Shown here: positions 38,648 through 48,403 of the stretch, piece after piece
Position numbering within the stretch: the first letter of the stretch is position 1
Layout: the number at the start of each line of letters is the position of its first letter
Assembly (NCBI RefSeq): GCF_016653465.1
Contig: NZ_NHSQ01000068.1
Coordinates: forward strand, 25,547-89,546
Length of the DNA stretch: 64,000 bases
Source of the DNA: Thiocystis minor
Lineage (GTDB): Bacteria; Pseudomonadota; Gammaproteobacteria; Chromatiales; Chromatiaceae
Direction: 5' to 3'
Program-made: the position numbers and the translations under genes
The notes under the pieces: generated by a model
Databases searched by the model: none
Seen by the model: only the letters and a program-made list of their open reading frames with translations
Told to the model about the DNA's origin: nothing

Positions 38648-38887
38648 TGTTTTTACTCGTTAAGGTCAAAAGATGGGGCTCTCGACCATGAGGAACAACG
38701 TTCAGGTGATTTCCGGATCGGCATCCCGCATCATGCGACCCGCGCCCCGAGCCTGTATGATTCGGCCCGTGAGCAATCGATTCGGATTCATCTGCCGCCT
38801 GTCATGGACCCCCGACTGGATCCGGGTCGACATTGCCCGTGCGCGGCGGATTCATGGGCGCGGTTTCCTGTTGAACGAGTCGCTGAC

Positions 38888-40075
38888 ATGATCGAACTTC
38901 TTTTTTTGCTGTTGCCGATCGCGGCGGCCTCCGGTTGGTGGTTGTCGCGGCGCGATCTGCGCGCCAAATGCGACGGGGTGGGGCCTGCCAATCCGGATTT
39001 TCTGCGCGGATTGAATTATCTGCTGGAGGAACAGCCCGATAAGGCGATCGATCTGTTCCTAAAGCTCGCCGAGGTGAATGGCGAGACGGTGGAAACCCAC
39101 CTGGCGCTGGGCAGTCTGTTTCGTCGTCGCGGCGAGGTGGATCGCGCCATTCGCATTCATCAGAACCTGGTCGAGCGCAAAAATCTCAGTGCCGAGCGGC
39201 GCGGTTACGCGCTGTTCGAGTTAGGTCAGGATTACATGTGCGCGGGGCTGCTGGATCGGGCCGAGGTGCTGTTTCAGGAACTGGTCGAACTCGACCTGCA
39301 TCGCAAGCGGGCACTGCATGCCCTGCGGGATATCTATCAGCGCGAGCGCGACTGGGTCAAATGCCTGGAGGTCGCGGAGCGGCTCAGGCCAATGACCGAG
39401 CAATCCATGGCGGTCGAGATTGCTCACTACCATTGCGAACTCGCCGAAGACGCACGGCGCAAGCAGGATTCGGAGACCGCGCAGCGGCAGTTGATGCTGG
39501 CCCAGGAGGCCGATCCCAACGGCGTGCGCGCGGCGATGCTGGAGGGGTACGCGGCGCTGGACGACGGCGATCCGCAACGGGCGGTGGTCCTGTTTCTGCG
39601 CGTGGTCGATCGGGGGTCCGCGTATGTTGCCGAGATCCTGCCCTCGCTGATCGATGCCCTGCGCCAAGCGGGCCGGGACGACACGCCCGCGCTGCTTGAG
39701 AACCTTGCGCGACGCCATCCGACCGCGCCCTTGATCGTCAGTCTTGCCGCAGTGTTGGAGCAGACGCGTGGCGCCGAGGCGGCCCTTGATCTGTTGACCG
39801 AGTACCTCTCGCGGTATGCCGATCTGTCCGGGCTCGAACGCCAGCTCGAACTCCTGGCGCAGGAGACGCGGAGCGATGAAAACCATCGGCACCGCCTGCG
39901 GACCGCACTCGAGGTGACACGACACCTGCTGGCTCGTCACCCCGTCTATCAATGCGAACAGTGCGGTTTCCAGGCGCGCTCGCTGCACTGGCAGTGCCCT
40001 AGTTGCAAAAGTTGGGGGACGGTCGTGCCCGTGCAGCCCGAACCCATTGCCGCTCATGAGACGAGAATCCCTTGA
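38888..40075 (+). CDS. lapB: Lipopolysaccharide assembly protein LapB (YciM)
   Basis: 395 residues. An N-terminal membrane helix ([20 protein letters not shown]) is followed by TPR repeats ([20 protein letters not shown] onward) and a C-terminal rubredoxin-like metal site ([20 protein letters not shown]). LapB sits in the inner membrane and promotes FtsH-mediated LpxC turnover, setting LPS levels. ATG 38888 starts the anchor; the frame is open upstream through the hexamer array but has no homology. It overlaps pyrF; lapA is absent. Confidence 0.94.
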   Translation: MIELLFLLLPIAAASGWWLSRRDLRAKCDGVGPANPDFLRGLNYLLEEQPDKAIDLFLKLAEVNGETVETHLALGSLFRRRGEVDRAIRIHQNLVERKNLSAERRGYALFELGQDYMCAGLLDRAEVLFQELVELDLHRKRALHALRDIYQRERDWVKCLEVAERLRPMTEQSMAVEIAHYHCELAEDARRKQDSETAQRQLMLAQEADPNGVRAAMLEGYAALDDGDPQRAVVLFLRVVDRGSAYVAEILPSLIDALRQAGRDDTPALLENLARRHPTAPLIVSLAAVLEQTRGAEAALDLLTEYLSRYADLSGLERQLELLAQETRSDENHRHRLRTALEVTRHLLARHPVYQCEQCGFQARSLHWQCPSCKSWGTVVPVQPEPIAAHETRIP

Positions 40076-40797
40076 CACAACTCATCCGACCACCACTGGC
40101 GCCGTCCAGCCCGATCGTCGTGGCACTCGACTTTGCCGCTCAAGCGCCCGCGCTCGCCCTCGTCGAGCGACTCGACCCGGCACGCTGTCGTCTGAAAGTC
40201 GGCAAGGAACTCTTTACCCGTCTGGGTCCGGCGTTCCTGGAAGAGCTTCAGCGGCGCGGCTTCGAGGTTTTTCTGGATCTCAAGTTTCATGACATCCCCA
40301 ATACGGTCGCGGCGGCCTGCGCCGTCGCGGCGGACCTGGGCGTCTGGATGGTCAATCTTCACATTTCCGGCGGTTCGCGAATGATGGCGGCGGCCCGCGA
40401 GCGCTTGAGCCGGATGATACATCCGCCCCTGCTGATCGGCGTCACGGTACTGACCAGTCTGGACGAGACCGATCTGGCGGCGATCGGCTGTCCGGGTTCG
40501 CCGCGCGAGCGGGTGATGGCGCTGGCACGGCTCGGACAGGCCGCGGGCCTGGATGGGATCGTTTGCTCGCCGCTGGAGGCCGCTTCGGTGCGGGCGGCGC
40601 TGGGGAGCGAGTTTCTGTTGGTGACCCCTGGCATAAGGCCCTCTGGCGCGAGCGTTGGCGATCAAAAGCGCGTCATGACGCCCGCTGAGGCGATTGCCGC
40701 CGGGGCCGATTATCTGGTGATCGGCCGACCGATCGCTCAAGCGGTCGATCCGCATGCCGCGCTCGTCGAGATCGAGCGCGAACTCTCTACTGTTTAA
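40072..40797 (+). CDS. pyrF: Orotidine 5'-phosphate decarboxylase
   Basis: 241 residues. Last step of de novo UMP synthesis. [20 protein letters not shown] at the N-terminus, the catalytic [15 protein letters not shown] (K-D motif) and the phosphate site [11 protein letters not shown]...DQKRVMTP with YLVIGRPI. The start codon is TTG 40072 inside the TTGA overlap with the lapB stop, as for ybeZ. Gene order lapB-pyrF is common in gammaproteobacteria. Confidence 0.96.
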   Translation: MTQLIRPPLAPSSPIVVALDFAAQAPALALVERLDPARCRLKVGKELFTRLGPAFLEELQRRGFEVFLDLKFHDIPNTVAAACAVAADLGVWMVNLHISGGSRMMAAARERLSRMIHPPLLIGVTVLTSLDETDLAAIGCPGSPRERVMALARLGQAAGLDGIVCSPLEAASVRAALGSEFLLVTPGIRPSGASVGDQKRVMTPAEAIAAGADYLVIGRPIAQAVDPHAALVEIERELSTV

Positions 40798-40832
40798 GCT
40801 CAACAAAATGATCGTTCAGGAGTTAAAGAGCA

Positions 40833-41705
40833 ATGGTGAAAATTCGTAAAGCGGTCTTCCCGGTGGCGGGACTTGGGACACGGTTTCTGCCGGCCACCAA
40901 GGCAAGTCCGAAGGAAATGATGCCGGTTGTCGACAAACCCTTGATCCAGTATGCCGCCGAAGAGGCCGAGGCGGCCGGCGTGGATCAGTTGGTGTTCATT
41001 ACCGGGCGGAGCAAACGCTCCATCGAGGATCATTTCGACAAAGCCTACGAGCTTGAGGCGGAACTCGAAAGCGCGGGCAAGCAGGATCTGCTACGGATCG
41101 TGCGCGGTGTGCTGCCGGCACTGGCCACCTGCATCTATGTCCGCCAGGCCGAGGCCTTGGGCCTGGGGCATGCGGTGCTGTGCGCCAAGCCGGTGATCGG
41201 CGACGAAGCCTTCGCGGTGCTCCTCGCCGACGACCTCATTCATAGTCCTGGCAAGGGCGTCGTCGAGCAGATGGCGGATGTCCATGCGCGCTATGGCTGT
41301 AGCGTGCTCAGCGTCCAGGAAGTGCCGCGCGAGGAGACCAACAAATACGGCATCGTCAAGGTCGAGAAGGGGCGCGATGGCGAGCTGCGGGTGGTTTCCA
41401 TCGTCGAGAAACCGGCGCCGGCGGACGCGCCCTCGAATCTGGCGGTGGTCGGGCGCTATCTGCTCACACCCAGGATTTTCGACAAACTCGAAAACACCCG
41501 CGAGGGCGCCGGCGGTGAGATCCAACTGACCGATGGCATCTCCGACCTGCTCCAGGACGAGCACGTCATCGCCCATCCCTTCCAGGGCAAGCGCTATGAC
41601 TGCGGGAGCAAGCTGGGATATCTGCAGGCGACGGTGGAATATGGACTGGCGCATCCCGAGCTTGGCGAGCGGTTTTCAGCCTATCTGCGGGCCTTCGAGC
41701 AGTAG
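40833..41705 (+). CDS. galU: UTP-glucose-1-phosphate uridylyltransferase
   Basis: 290 residues. Makes UDP-glucose for polysaccharides and glycolipids. The nucleotidyltransferase motif [20 protein letters not shown] is followed by [18 protein letters not shown], and the substrate site ADDLIHS and [12 protein letters not shown] are present. AGGAG 12 bp upstream of ATG 40833. It follows pyrF by 35 bp and may be co-transcribed with lapB-pyrF. Confidence 0.95.
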   Translation: MVKIRKAVFPVAGLGTRFLPATKASPKEMMPVVDKPLIQYAAEEAEAAGVDQLVFITGRSKRSIEDHFDKAYELEAELESAGKQDLLRIVRGVLPALATCIYVRQAEALGLGHAVLCAKPVIGDEAFAVLLADDLIHSPGKGVVEQMADVHARYGCSVLSVQEVPREETNKYGIVKVEKGRDGELRVVSIVEKPAPADAPSNLAVVGRYLLTPRIFDKLENTREGAGGEIQLTDGISDLLQDEHVIAHPFQGKRYDCGSKLGYLQATVEYGLAHPELGERFSAYLRAFEQ

Positions 41706-41959
41706 AGTACGCACACACCAACAGCGGAAACTGGCGCGCAAGCGGTAAAGCCGTCGGCGCGCCGGGCTCGAATCGCCAGGTTCGGAATGTTCTCGCATCG
41801 AGCAGGGGCGGCCTGTCGCACGGTGTGTCGACCGCTCGCGGCGATGCGGTTCGAGCCCACAGCCCGGTGCGCGTCTCGTTCCAAGACCGTTCCGCTGAGT
41901 GTCCGATTCTTGCCGTGCGTTACACTTGACGCCATGACCCCGCGCCGGTTGCACGTACC

Positions 41960-43513
41960 ATGACCCAACTCCGTCGCCAACTCCCCATCGGCATCCAGAC
42001 CTTCGCCAAAATCCGCGAGGGGGAGTATTACTATGTCGACAAGACGCCGCTGGCTTGGCGGCTGGCGCAAACCTCCGGTTATTTCTTTCTCTCCCGTCCG
42101 CGTCGCTTCGGCAAGAGTCTCTTTCTCGACACTCTGAAGGAGTTATTCGAGGGCAACGAACCGCTGTTTCGCGGTCTGGACATCCATCCGCGTTGGGACT
42201 GGACGGTGCGTTATCCGGTGATCGCCATCAGCTTCGGCGGCGGGGTGCTTCAGAGCCGGGCGGAGTTGGACCGACGCATCCGCGACATCCTGCGGGTCAA
42301 TCAGGAGCGGCTGGGGCTCGTCTGTCCAGACGCCCAGGATGTGTCGGGCTGTTTCGCGGAACTGATCCGCCAGGCGCATGCGCAAACCGGCCAGCCTGCG
42401 GTCGTCTTGATCGACGAATACGACAAGCCGATTCTGGACAACATCGCCGATTCCGAGACCGCGCTGGCCATGCGCGAGGGGCTGAAAAACCTCTATTCGG
42501 TGATCAAGGACCAGGATGCCCATCTGCGTTTCGTCTTCCTGACCGGCGTCTCAAAATTCAGCAAAGTCAGCCTTTTCTCCGGGCTCAACAACCTGGAAGA
42601 CATCACCCTCAACGCCGACTATTCCGCCCTCTGCGGCTATACCGAGCAGGATGTCGACACCGTTTTTGCGCCCGAACTCGACGGTCTGGACCGCGCCGAG
42701 ATCCGCCGCTGGTACAACGGCTACAACTGGCTGGGCGAGGCGGTCTACAACCCCTTCGACCTGCTGCTGCTGTTTCGCAACCGCCGCTTTCAACCCTGGT
42801 GGTTCGAGACCGGCACCCCGACCTTTCTCATCCGCCTCCTCACCGAACGCGAAACCTGGCTGCCCCGGCTGGGCGAACTGGAGACCGACGCCGATCTACT
42901 TTCCACCTTCGAGGTCGACAACATCCCGACCGAGGCGCTGATGTTCCAGGCGGGCTATCTGACCATCGCGCGGGAGGAATGGCTTGGCGGCACCTATTAT
43001 TATCAGCTCCGTTTCCCCAATCGCGAGGTCAGCCAGAGCCTTTACAGCAGCCTGCTACGGATCTGGACCCATGAGCCCGAGAACGCCGTCAGGAACCGCA
43101 AACAACTCTACCGCCTGCTCCAATCCAACGATCTCGATGGTCTGAAAGACCTCTTTCACGCCTTCTTCGCAAGCATCCCCAACGACTGGTACCGCAACAA
43201 CCCCATCGCGAGGTACGAAGGCTACTATGCCAGCGTCTTCTACAGCTATTTCGCCGCGGTGGGTCTGGACATCGTTCTGGAAGACGCCACCAACCGGGGT
43301 CGGATCGACATGACCGTGCGCTTCAACGGCCGGATCTATCTGTTCGAGTTCAAGGTGGTGGAAGTGGCGCCGGAAGGCCGCGCCCTGCAACAGATCAAGG
43401 ACCGGGGCTATGCCGAGAAATACCGCGCCGCGGGCCAGCCGATCCATCTGATCGGCGTGGAGTTCTCGCGCGAGGGGCGGAATCTCGTGGGGTTCGAGGT
43501 CGAGACGCTCTAA
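41960..43513 (+). CDS. AAA-ATPase-like protein with C-terminal PD-(D/E)XK nuclease domain
   Basis: 517 residues. N-terminal AAA-ATPase_like domain (DUF1703 type): KIREGEYYYVDKTPLAWRL, P-loop RPRRFGKSLFLDTLKELFEG and Walker B AVVLIDEYDKPILDNI. The C-terminal PDDEXK_9-like domain has GRIDMTVRFNGRIYLFEFKV, with D...E-x-K spacing. These proteins are frequent in accessory genomes and their role is unsettled; defence or mobile-element function is possible. The stop codon TAA 43511-43513 is the start of a TAAACCGCG repeat end. A gene-free stretch of about 250 bp lies upstream. Confidence 0.85.
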   Translation: MTQLRRQLPIGIQTFAKIREGEYYYVDKTPLAWRLAQTSGYFFLSRPRRFGKSLFLDTLKELFEGNEPLFRGLDIHPRWDWTVRYPVIAISFGGGVLQSRAELDRRIRDILRVNQERLGLVCPDAQDVSGCFAELIRQAHAQTGQPAVVLIDEYDKPILDNIADSETALAMREGLKNLYSVIKDQDAHLRFVFLTGVSKFSKVSLFSGLNNLEDITLNADYSALCGYTEQDVDTVFAPELDGLDRAEIRRWYNGYNWLGEAVYNPFDLLLLFRNRRFQPWWFETGTPTFLIRLLTERETWLPRLGELETDADLLSTFEVDNIPTEALMFQAGYLTIAREEWLGGTYYYQLRFPNREVSQSLYSSLLRIWTHEPENAVRNRKQLYRLLQSNDLDGLKDLFHAFFASIPNDWYRNNPIARYEGYYASVFYSYFAAVGLDIVLEDATNRGRIDMTVRFNGRIYLFEFKVVEVAPEGRALQQIKDRGYAEKYRAAGQPIHLIGVEFSREGRNLVGFEVETL

Positions 43514-43550
43514 ACCGCGTCCAGTGCGGTAGGCGTTGTCGTTGGATTGA
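43511..43550. repeat. Partial TAAACCGCG element
   Basis: TAAACCGCGTCCAGTGCGGT continues to AGGCGTTGT and resembles the left part of the 20.65-kb element, but I found no matching right end in the following 300 bp. It provides the stop codon of the AAA-ATPase gene. The rest of 43514-43871 holds no recognisable gene. Confidence 0.65.
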
Positions 43551-43871
43551 CGCTGGCCTTGCCTCGATCGACTGACGCTGGCGTCGATCCGGCATTCCGC
43601 ACGGCATTTTGTGTAATCACACGCGGCATCGAACAAGATCTGGATCTTGCACTGCGGAGATAGGCCACCGACGCTAGAAATTACGCATCCCGCGCAGGGC
43701 TTGGTTTGCAACCAACGTGGCGAATGAATTCGCCCCGACGGCGATGCCGCGCAACAGCCGCGTCGAGCGCATCGATCCGAGCCTTAGAACATTCGCGGGG
43801 TGGCGATCATCCCACATGAATACAATTGATGGCACGCCCTGGATTCACAGACCGACCACCGACCACCAACG

Positions 43872-44924
43872 TCAGCGCTTTCCGCCAAACAACCGCCCCC
43901 ACAACTTCGGCGCGGACGCGCTTTGCTGCCGCTGTTGTTCGGCCAGGACAAGCGCCGCTTCTTCCTCGATCCGCGACTCCGCCTCGGCGGTCTGCCAGGC
44001 GGCGCTGACCGGTTGCCATTCGGCATCCGTCACATCCAGCCCCCAGACACGGATCGTCTTATCGACGCTGCCGGAATAAAGCCAGCGACCGTCCGGACTG
44101 AAGGCGATGCTGTAGACATCTTTTTCGTGACCGGTCAGGCGCGACAGTTCCGTGCCGGTCGCGGCGTCCCAGAGCACGATGGTCTTGTCCGCGCTGCCGG
44201 AGGCGATCAGCTTGCCGTCGGGGCTGAAGATCGCGCTCCAGGCCGGATAGGTGTGTCCCTCCATCTCCCGAATCATTGTCAGGTTATTCAGATCCCACAG
44301 ACCCACCGAGCCGTCGACATTGCTGAGCAGCAGCAGGCTTCCGTCGGCGTTGATCTGGGTGCTGTTAATGCCATTATTGATGACATCGAACCGGGCCAGT
44401 TCCACGCCGGTCGCCACCTCCCAGATTGCCGCGGTCGAATCCCGGCTGCCGGAGATCAGTCGTTGACCGTCCGGGGTGAAAACGACGCCCTGCACATATT
44501 GCGGATGACCCTCGATGGTGCGGACCAGTTCGCCACTGTCGACCGTCCAGAGACAGATGGTGCCGTCCTCGCTCGCCGAGGCCAGCAACTCACCCTGGGG
44601 CTGAAAATCGACGCTGTAGACCAGACTGGAATGGCCGCGACGATTCCAAAGCTCCCGCCCGGTGCTGGCGTCCCACAGACGGACCGAGGTATCGGTGCCG
44701 CCGGAGGCGAGCCGCTGACCATCGGGATGAAAACGCACGGTATAGACGCGCCCCTCGTGACCCGCGAGGGCGTGTTCGACGCAGCCCTGGGCGACATCCC
44801 ACAGCTTCACCAGACTGTCCCAGCTTGCGGTGGCCAGGCGCTTGCCGTCGGGACTGAGCGCGACGCCATAGATGGTGTCCGTTCCGGCCTTGCGCTGCAC
44901 CGAGCGCCATGTGGAGGTTGGCAT
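43872..44924 (-). CDS. WD40-repeat protein
   Basis: 350 residues containing seven WD40 blades, for example VALSPDGKRLATASWDSLVK with LWD, FHPDGQRLASGGTDTSVRLW, FSPDGKLIASGSADKTIVLW and FSPDGRWLYSGSVDKTIRVW, enough for a closed propeller. The last 50 residues are a charged helix rich in Glu and Gln. It has no signal peptide, so it is a cytoplasmic scaffold of unknown partner. It follows ilvB on the same strand by 59 bp, so co-transcription is likely, which is an unusual pairing. Confidence 0.9.
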   Translation of the reverse strand: MPTSTWRSVQRKAGTDTIYGVALSPDGKRLATASWDSLVKLWDVAQGCVEHALAGHEGRVYTVRFHPDGQRLASGGTDTSVRLWDASTGRELWNRRGHSSLVYSVDFQPQGELLASASEDGTICLWTVDSGELVRTIEGHPQYVQGVVFTPDGQRLISGSRDSTAAIWEVATGVELARFDVINNGINSTQINADGSLLLLSNVDGSVGLWDLNNLTMIREMEGHTYPAWSAIFSPDGKLIASGSADKTIVLWDAATGTELSRLTGHEKDVYSIAFSPDGRWLYSGSVDKTIRVWGLDVTDAEWQPVSAAWQTAEAESRIEEEAALVLAEQQRQQSASAPKLWGRLFGGKR

Positions 44925-44983
44925 CGTGTGATTTCCTTTGATTCGTTGGTCGCGATCGGTTTGGTTCGCGGCAGGTTCTTGAT

Positions 44984-46717
44984 TCAGGCTTCGATCATCT
45001 GCGCCAGGGTATGACCGGGGCGGACCATCGGAATGACGTTTTCGGCCTTGTCGATCCAGACATCCACCAGCATCGGACCCGGCTCTGCCAGCGCGGCGGC
45101 GAGCTGCTCGCGCAATTCGGCGGGATCCTTGATCCGCAGGGTTGCGAGACCTGGATAGACGTGTTTCAGACCGGTCAGGTTGGGGATCTGGCGCCGGCAA
45201 GTTTGATCCAGCTCGGTGCAGTCGGCATCGCAGTCGGCGACGCGCGCGAGACAGGTTTCGTAATGATGGCCGCCGTCCATCATATCCTCCCACTGGCGCA
45301 CCATACCGAGGAAGCTGTTGTTCAGGACGAACATCTTGAGCGGGATGCGGTTGGCGACCACAGTCCCGAGTTCCTGCAGGTTCATCTGAAAACTGCCGTC
45401 GCCGTCGATCAGGACCACCGGACGGGTGGGATCGGCGAACCAGGCCCCGATGGCCGCCGGCAGCCCGAAACCCATGGTCCCGAGCCCGCCGGAGCTGACC
45501 CACTGGCGCGGACGCTGGAAGCGATAATACTGCGCCGCCCACATCTGATGCTGACCGACCCCGGTGACCAGGGTCGCGTCGCCCTGGGTGAGTTCGGACA
45601 GCCGTTCCACCACCGCCTGAGGCTTGATGTAGTCTGAGACGCCATAGGGCTTGGGCATCTGCTCGCGCCACTCCCCGACCTGGGCCAGCCAGTCGGGATG
45701 GCGGGCGGTACGACCCGAGGCCAGCGCGAACTCCAGAAAGTCATCCAGCCCGGCCACTAGTGACAGATCGGTCGCGATCATCTTGTCGATCTCGGACGGG
45801 TCGATATCGACATGGGCGATGCACTTGTCGGTGGCGAATCCGCGCACCGCCACCCGATCGTCGAAACGACCGCCCAGGGTCAGGATCAGGTCGGCGTCGC
45901 GCAGGGCGTAATTGGCAGGGATGGTGCCGTGCATGCCCGGCATGCCGAGATTGTAGGGCGTCTCGAAAGGCAGAGTGCCGAGTGCGTTGAAGGTGGTGGT
46001 GACCGGCACGTCGAAGCGCTCGGCGAACGCCGCCAGCGCCCGTGCCGCGCCGGAATGAATCACCCCGCCCCCGGCCTTGACCACCGGGCGGCTGGCGCTG
46101 GCCAGCGCATCCAGAATGGCGGCGGCCCTGACGGCATCGAAGGGAATGACTTCACGATGCCGGGTGCGCGGTGGATTCTGCGCCTCGACCGTCGCAAGTT
46201 GCACATCCTTGCAGATGTCCACAACCACCGGGCCAGGTCGACCATGCAGCGCCAGCGCATGAGCCTCGCGTAGCACCCACTCCAGGTCGCGCACGTCCTT
46301 GACCAGATAATTGTGTTTCGAGATGGGGCGCGTGAATCCGACCGTATCCACCTCCTGAAAGGCATCCGTACCGATCGCGCCGCTCGGCACCTGACCGGTG
46401 ATAAAGAGCGTCGGCAGCGAATCCTTATAGGCATCGGCGATGGGCGTGGCCAGATTGGTCGCGCCCGGCCCGGAGGTTGCGAGCGCGACCCCGACCCGCC
46501 CGCTGACCCGCGCGTACCCCTCGGCGGCATGGCCGGCGCCACCTTCCTGGCGGCACAGAATGAACTTGGGCACGGACGCGCCGCGGCGCAGACGCTTGTT
46601 GAGTTCCACATGGATCGGGATGACCGCCCCACCGGTGTGCCCGAACAGATAATCGACACCCAGGTCGGTGAGCACATCGAGCAGGAGGCAGGCCCCGGTA
46701 CGGATCGAACTTGTCAT
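44984..46717 (-). CDS. ilvB: Acetolactate synthase large-subunit-like enzyme with Cys insertion
   Basis: A 577-residue ThDP enzyme that condenses pyruvate (or pyruvate and 2-oxobutyrate) for branched-chain amino acids. N-terminus FGHTGGAVIPIHVEL, catalytic Glu in CRQEGGAGHAAEGYARVSG, FAD-type region GMHGT, ThDP motif VLIDGDGSFQMN...NNSFLGMVRQWED. Near residues 510-530, where homologues have a short loop, there is ETCLARVADCDADCTELDQT-C, four Cys spaced x6, x3, x6. No ilvN regulatory subunit is adjacent. ATG 46717 is the family start. Confidence 0.9.
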   Translation of the reverse strand: MTSSIRTGACLLLDVLTDLGVDYLFGHTGGAVIPIHVELNKRLRRGASVPKFILCRQEGGAGHAAEGYARVSGRVGVALATSGPGATNLATPIADAYKDSLPTLFITGQVPSGAIGTDAFQEVDTVGFTRPISKHNYLVKDVRDLEWVLREAHALALHGRPGPVVVDICKDVQLATVEAQNPPRTRHREVIPFDAVRAAAILDALASASRPVVKAGGGVIHSGAARALAAFAERFDVPVTTTFNALGTLPFETPYNLGMPGMHGTIPANYALRDADLILTLGGRFDDRVAVRGFATDKCIAHVDIDPSEIDKMIATDLSLVAGLDDFLEFALASGRTARHPDWLAQVGEWREQMPKPYGVSDYIKPQAVVERLSELTQGDATLVTGVGQHQMWAAQYYRFQRPRQWVSSGGLGTMGFGLPAAIGAWFADPTRPVVLIDGDGSFQMNLQELGTVVANRIPLKMFVLNNSFLGMVRQWEDMMDGGHHYETCLARVADCDADCTELDQTCRRQIPNLTGLKHVYPGLATLRIKDPAELREQLAAALAEPGPMLVDVWIDKAENVIPMVRPGHTLAQMIEA

Positions 46718-46887
46718 GGCGATACCGATCGACGATAAGACTGACTGGCAGCGAAGCCCGCCATCATACCGCGAAGCGTCGTCACTTCGACCAATCGTCA
46801 TGGGATCGCGACAGGAACGAACAGGCGCCCGAAGGACGGGTGCAGGAATCGCGAGACAGGATGGAAGTGTCGCTCTAGAGCATGCGA

Positions 46888-46999
46888 GACGCGGTTTAAA
46901 TCGACAGCGATTTAAACCGCGTCAGCGCCGACGCATGGCGGTTCATGCGAGTTCGCGTCAATGCACAAACGGCGCATGTCATGCTGAACGCGGTTTAAA
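46888..46999. repeat. TTTAAACCGCG element (89 bp) plus perfect hairpin
   Basis: GACGCGGTTTAAATCG (46888-46903) and CGATTTAAACCGCGTC (46908-46923) form a perfect 16-bp stem with loop ACAG. The second arm opens an 89-bp unit with inverted ends TTTAAACCGCG (46911-46921) and CGCGGTTTAAA (46989-46999). The right end contains the stop codon of dsrE2 (46995-46997). Confidence 0.85.
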
Positions 47000-47474
47000 T
47001 ATAGAGACAGATATCGCTCTCGCCGGCAAACTCGAAGAACGCCGCCGCGCCAGCGTATTCCACGCCGTCGATGAAGTCGGTCTTCTCCATGTCGAACAGA
47101 TCGACCGTCATCTGACAGGCGATCAGCTTGACCTCGGCCTCCTGGCACAGATCGCGCAATTCCTCGATGCTCGCGACGCCCTTATCTTTCATTTTTTTCT
47201 TCATCATCGCGGTCATCATGCCCTGCATGCCGGGCAGCGTCATCCCGAGTACGGGAAACCACTTGTCCATGCCCATCGGCATCGGCATACCTGGATTGCC
47301 CAGCGGAGTCACCTCCAGGGCCAGATTCTTCTTCAGCAGTTGCAGCCCATAGAAGGTGAAAAAAATCTGCGTTTCATAGCCCAGTGCCGAGGCCGTGGAG
47401 GCCAGGATAAAAGGGGGGTAAGCCCAGTCCAGCGAGCCCTTGGTCGCAATGATCGCCAGCTTTTTTGGTTCCAT
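46995..47474 (-). CDS. dsrE2: DsrE2-family sulfur-transfer protein
   Basis: 159 residues of the DsrE/DsrF-like family (DsrE2A type). KKLAIIATKGSLDWAYPPFI, a Met-rich loop (MMTAMMKKKMKDKG) and the conserved Cys region VKLIACQMTVDLFDMEK. In Allochromatium vinosum the rhodanese-TusA-DsrE2 set relays sulfane sulfur to the oxidative Dsr/Hdr pathways; here the three genes stand in the same order on one strand. The stop TAA lies in a repeat end. It follows tusA after 170 bp that contain another repeat element. Confidence 0.9.
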   Translation of the reverse strand: MEPKKLAIIATKGSLDWAYPPFILASTASALGYETQIFFTFYGLQLLKKNLALEVTPLGNPGMPMPMGMDKWFPVLGMTLPGMQGMMTAMMKKKMKDKGVASIEELRDLCQEAEVKLIACQMTVDLFDMEKTDFIDGVEYAGAAAFFEFAGESDICLYI

Positions 47475-47530
47475 CGAGTCCTCCTCGCGGCTCTGTCGCA
47501 GGCTCGCGGGTTAAGTTTTTGGTTTTTCTT

Positions 47531-47616
47531 TTTAAACCGCGCCAGCAGCAAGGCCCGTGGATTCATGAAAGGCCGAGTCAATTCGCAAACGAACGTCATC
47601 GCGAACGCGGTTTAAA
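47531..47616. repeat. TTTAAACCGCG element (86 bp)
   Basis: Inverted ends TTTAAACCGCG (47531-47541) and CGCGGTTTAAA (47606-47616). The interior aligns with the 46.9-kb copy at many positions (shared GTCAAT, CAAACG, GTCAT). Inserted between tusA and dsrE2. Confidence 0.85.
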
Positions 47617-47644
47617 CCGGGGTTTAGCCGGAGACCGGCGGGGA

Positions 47645-47875
47645 TCAGGATTTCTTGATCAGAAAATGGAATTTTCCGCCTTCTTCACGGGACTCGGTCA
47701 ATTCGTTCCCGGTCTGCTTGGCGAAGGCGTCGAAGTCCTTCACCGAACCGGGATCGGTCGCAATGATATGCAGAACCTGGCCGCTCGCCATCGCATTCAG
47801 GGTCTTTTTCGCGCGCAGGATCGGCAAGGGGCAATTCAGGCCGCTCGCGTCGAGTTCTTGATCGAAATCTGCCAT
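47645..47875 (-). CDS. tusA: Sulfur carrier protein TusA
   Basis: 76 residues. The signature LDASGLNCPLPILRAKKTLN carries the sulfur-accepting Cys in the CPxP motif; IIATDPGSVKDFDAFAKQTG and FHFLIKK complete the fold. It accepts persulfide sulfur, presumably from the rhodanese encoded just upstream, and hands it on to DsrE2 or the dissimilatory pathway. The stop lies 28 bp from the inserted repeat element. Confidence 0.95.
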   Translation of the reverse strand: MADFDQELDASGLNCPLPILRAKKTLNAMASGQVLHIIATDPGSVKDFDAFAKQTGNELTESREEGGKFHFLIKKS

Positions 47876-47981
47876 GGAGCTCCTCCAGTCTGGGGCTGTT
47901 TTAGAATATCAGTAGACACAAGAATTCGGGTTTATAGGCGAAAGCCTGCAAAAAGGCAAGAGGGTGCCGTGGCCGTTCGGC

Positions 47982-48305
47982 CTAAGGCGCGGGCGACTCG
48001 ATCGGGAAGCCATGCCGTGCCCACGAGATGATACCGCCGCGCAGATTCCACACTTGGCTGTATCCCTGCTGCATCAGATAGGCGCAAGCCTGATAAGAAC
48101 GCGCCCCGCTGCGACAATAGAGCACGACCTCCCGATCCTTGGGTAATTCGCTCATCCGCAGCGGAATCAGATGCATCGGCATCAAAAAAGCGTCGGGAAT
48201 GGCACCCTGCGCAATCTCGGCCGGGGTGCGAATATCCACCAGCAGCACGTCCTCACCGTCCGTCAGCCGCTTGCGCAGCGACTCGGAATCGATCTCGTTG
48301 ATCAC
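47982..48305 (-). CDS. Single-domain rhodanese
   Basis: 107 residues. Catalytic loop VVLYCRSGARSYQACAYLMQ with active Cys, preceded by VLLVDIRTPAEIAQGAIPDA and followed by VWNLRGGIISWARHGFPIE. It transfers sulfane sulfur in the rhodanese-tusA-dsrE2 set. GTG 48305 is preferred because AGGA lies 8 bp upstream and INEIDSESLRKRL begins the domain; a TTG at 48329 is the alternative. Divergent from cysG over about 100 bp, where AT-rich sequence probably holds the promoters. Confidence 0.92.
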   Translation of the reverse strand: MINEIDSESLRKRLTDGEDVLLVDIRTPAEIAQGAIPDAFLMPMHLIPLRMSELPKDREVVLYCRSGARSYQACAYLMQQGYSQVWNLRGGIISWARHGFPIESPAP

Positions 48306-48403
48306 AATTATGGTCCTACCAAAAAACAAACTAATTAAGTATATTAAGGACTTTTGACAATCAACTCAACGATCCTGCGGGGTCCTCGCGGCTGAACATC
48401 ACC

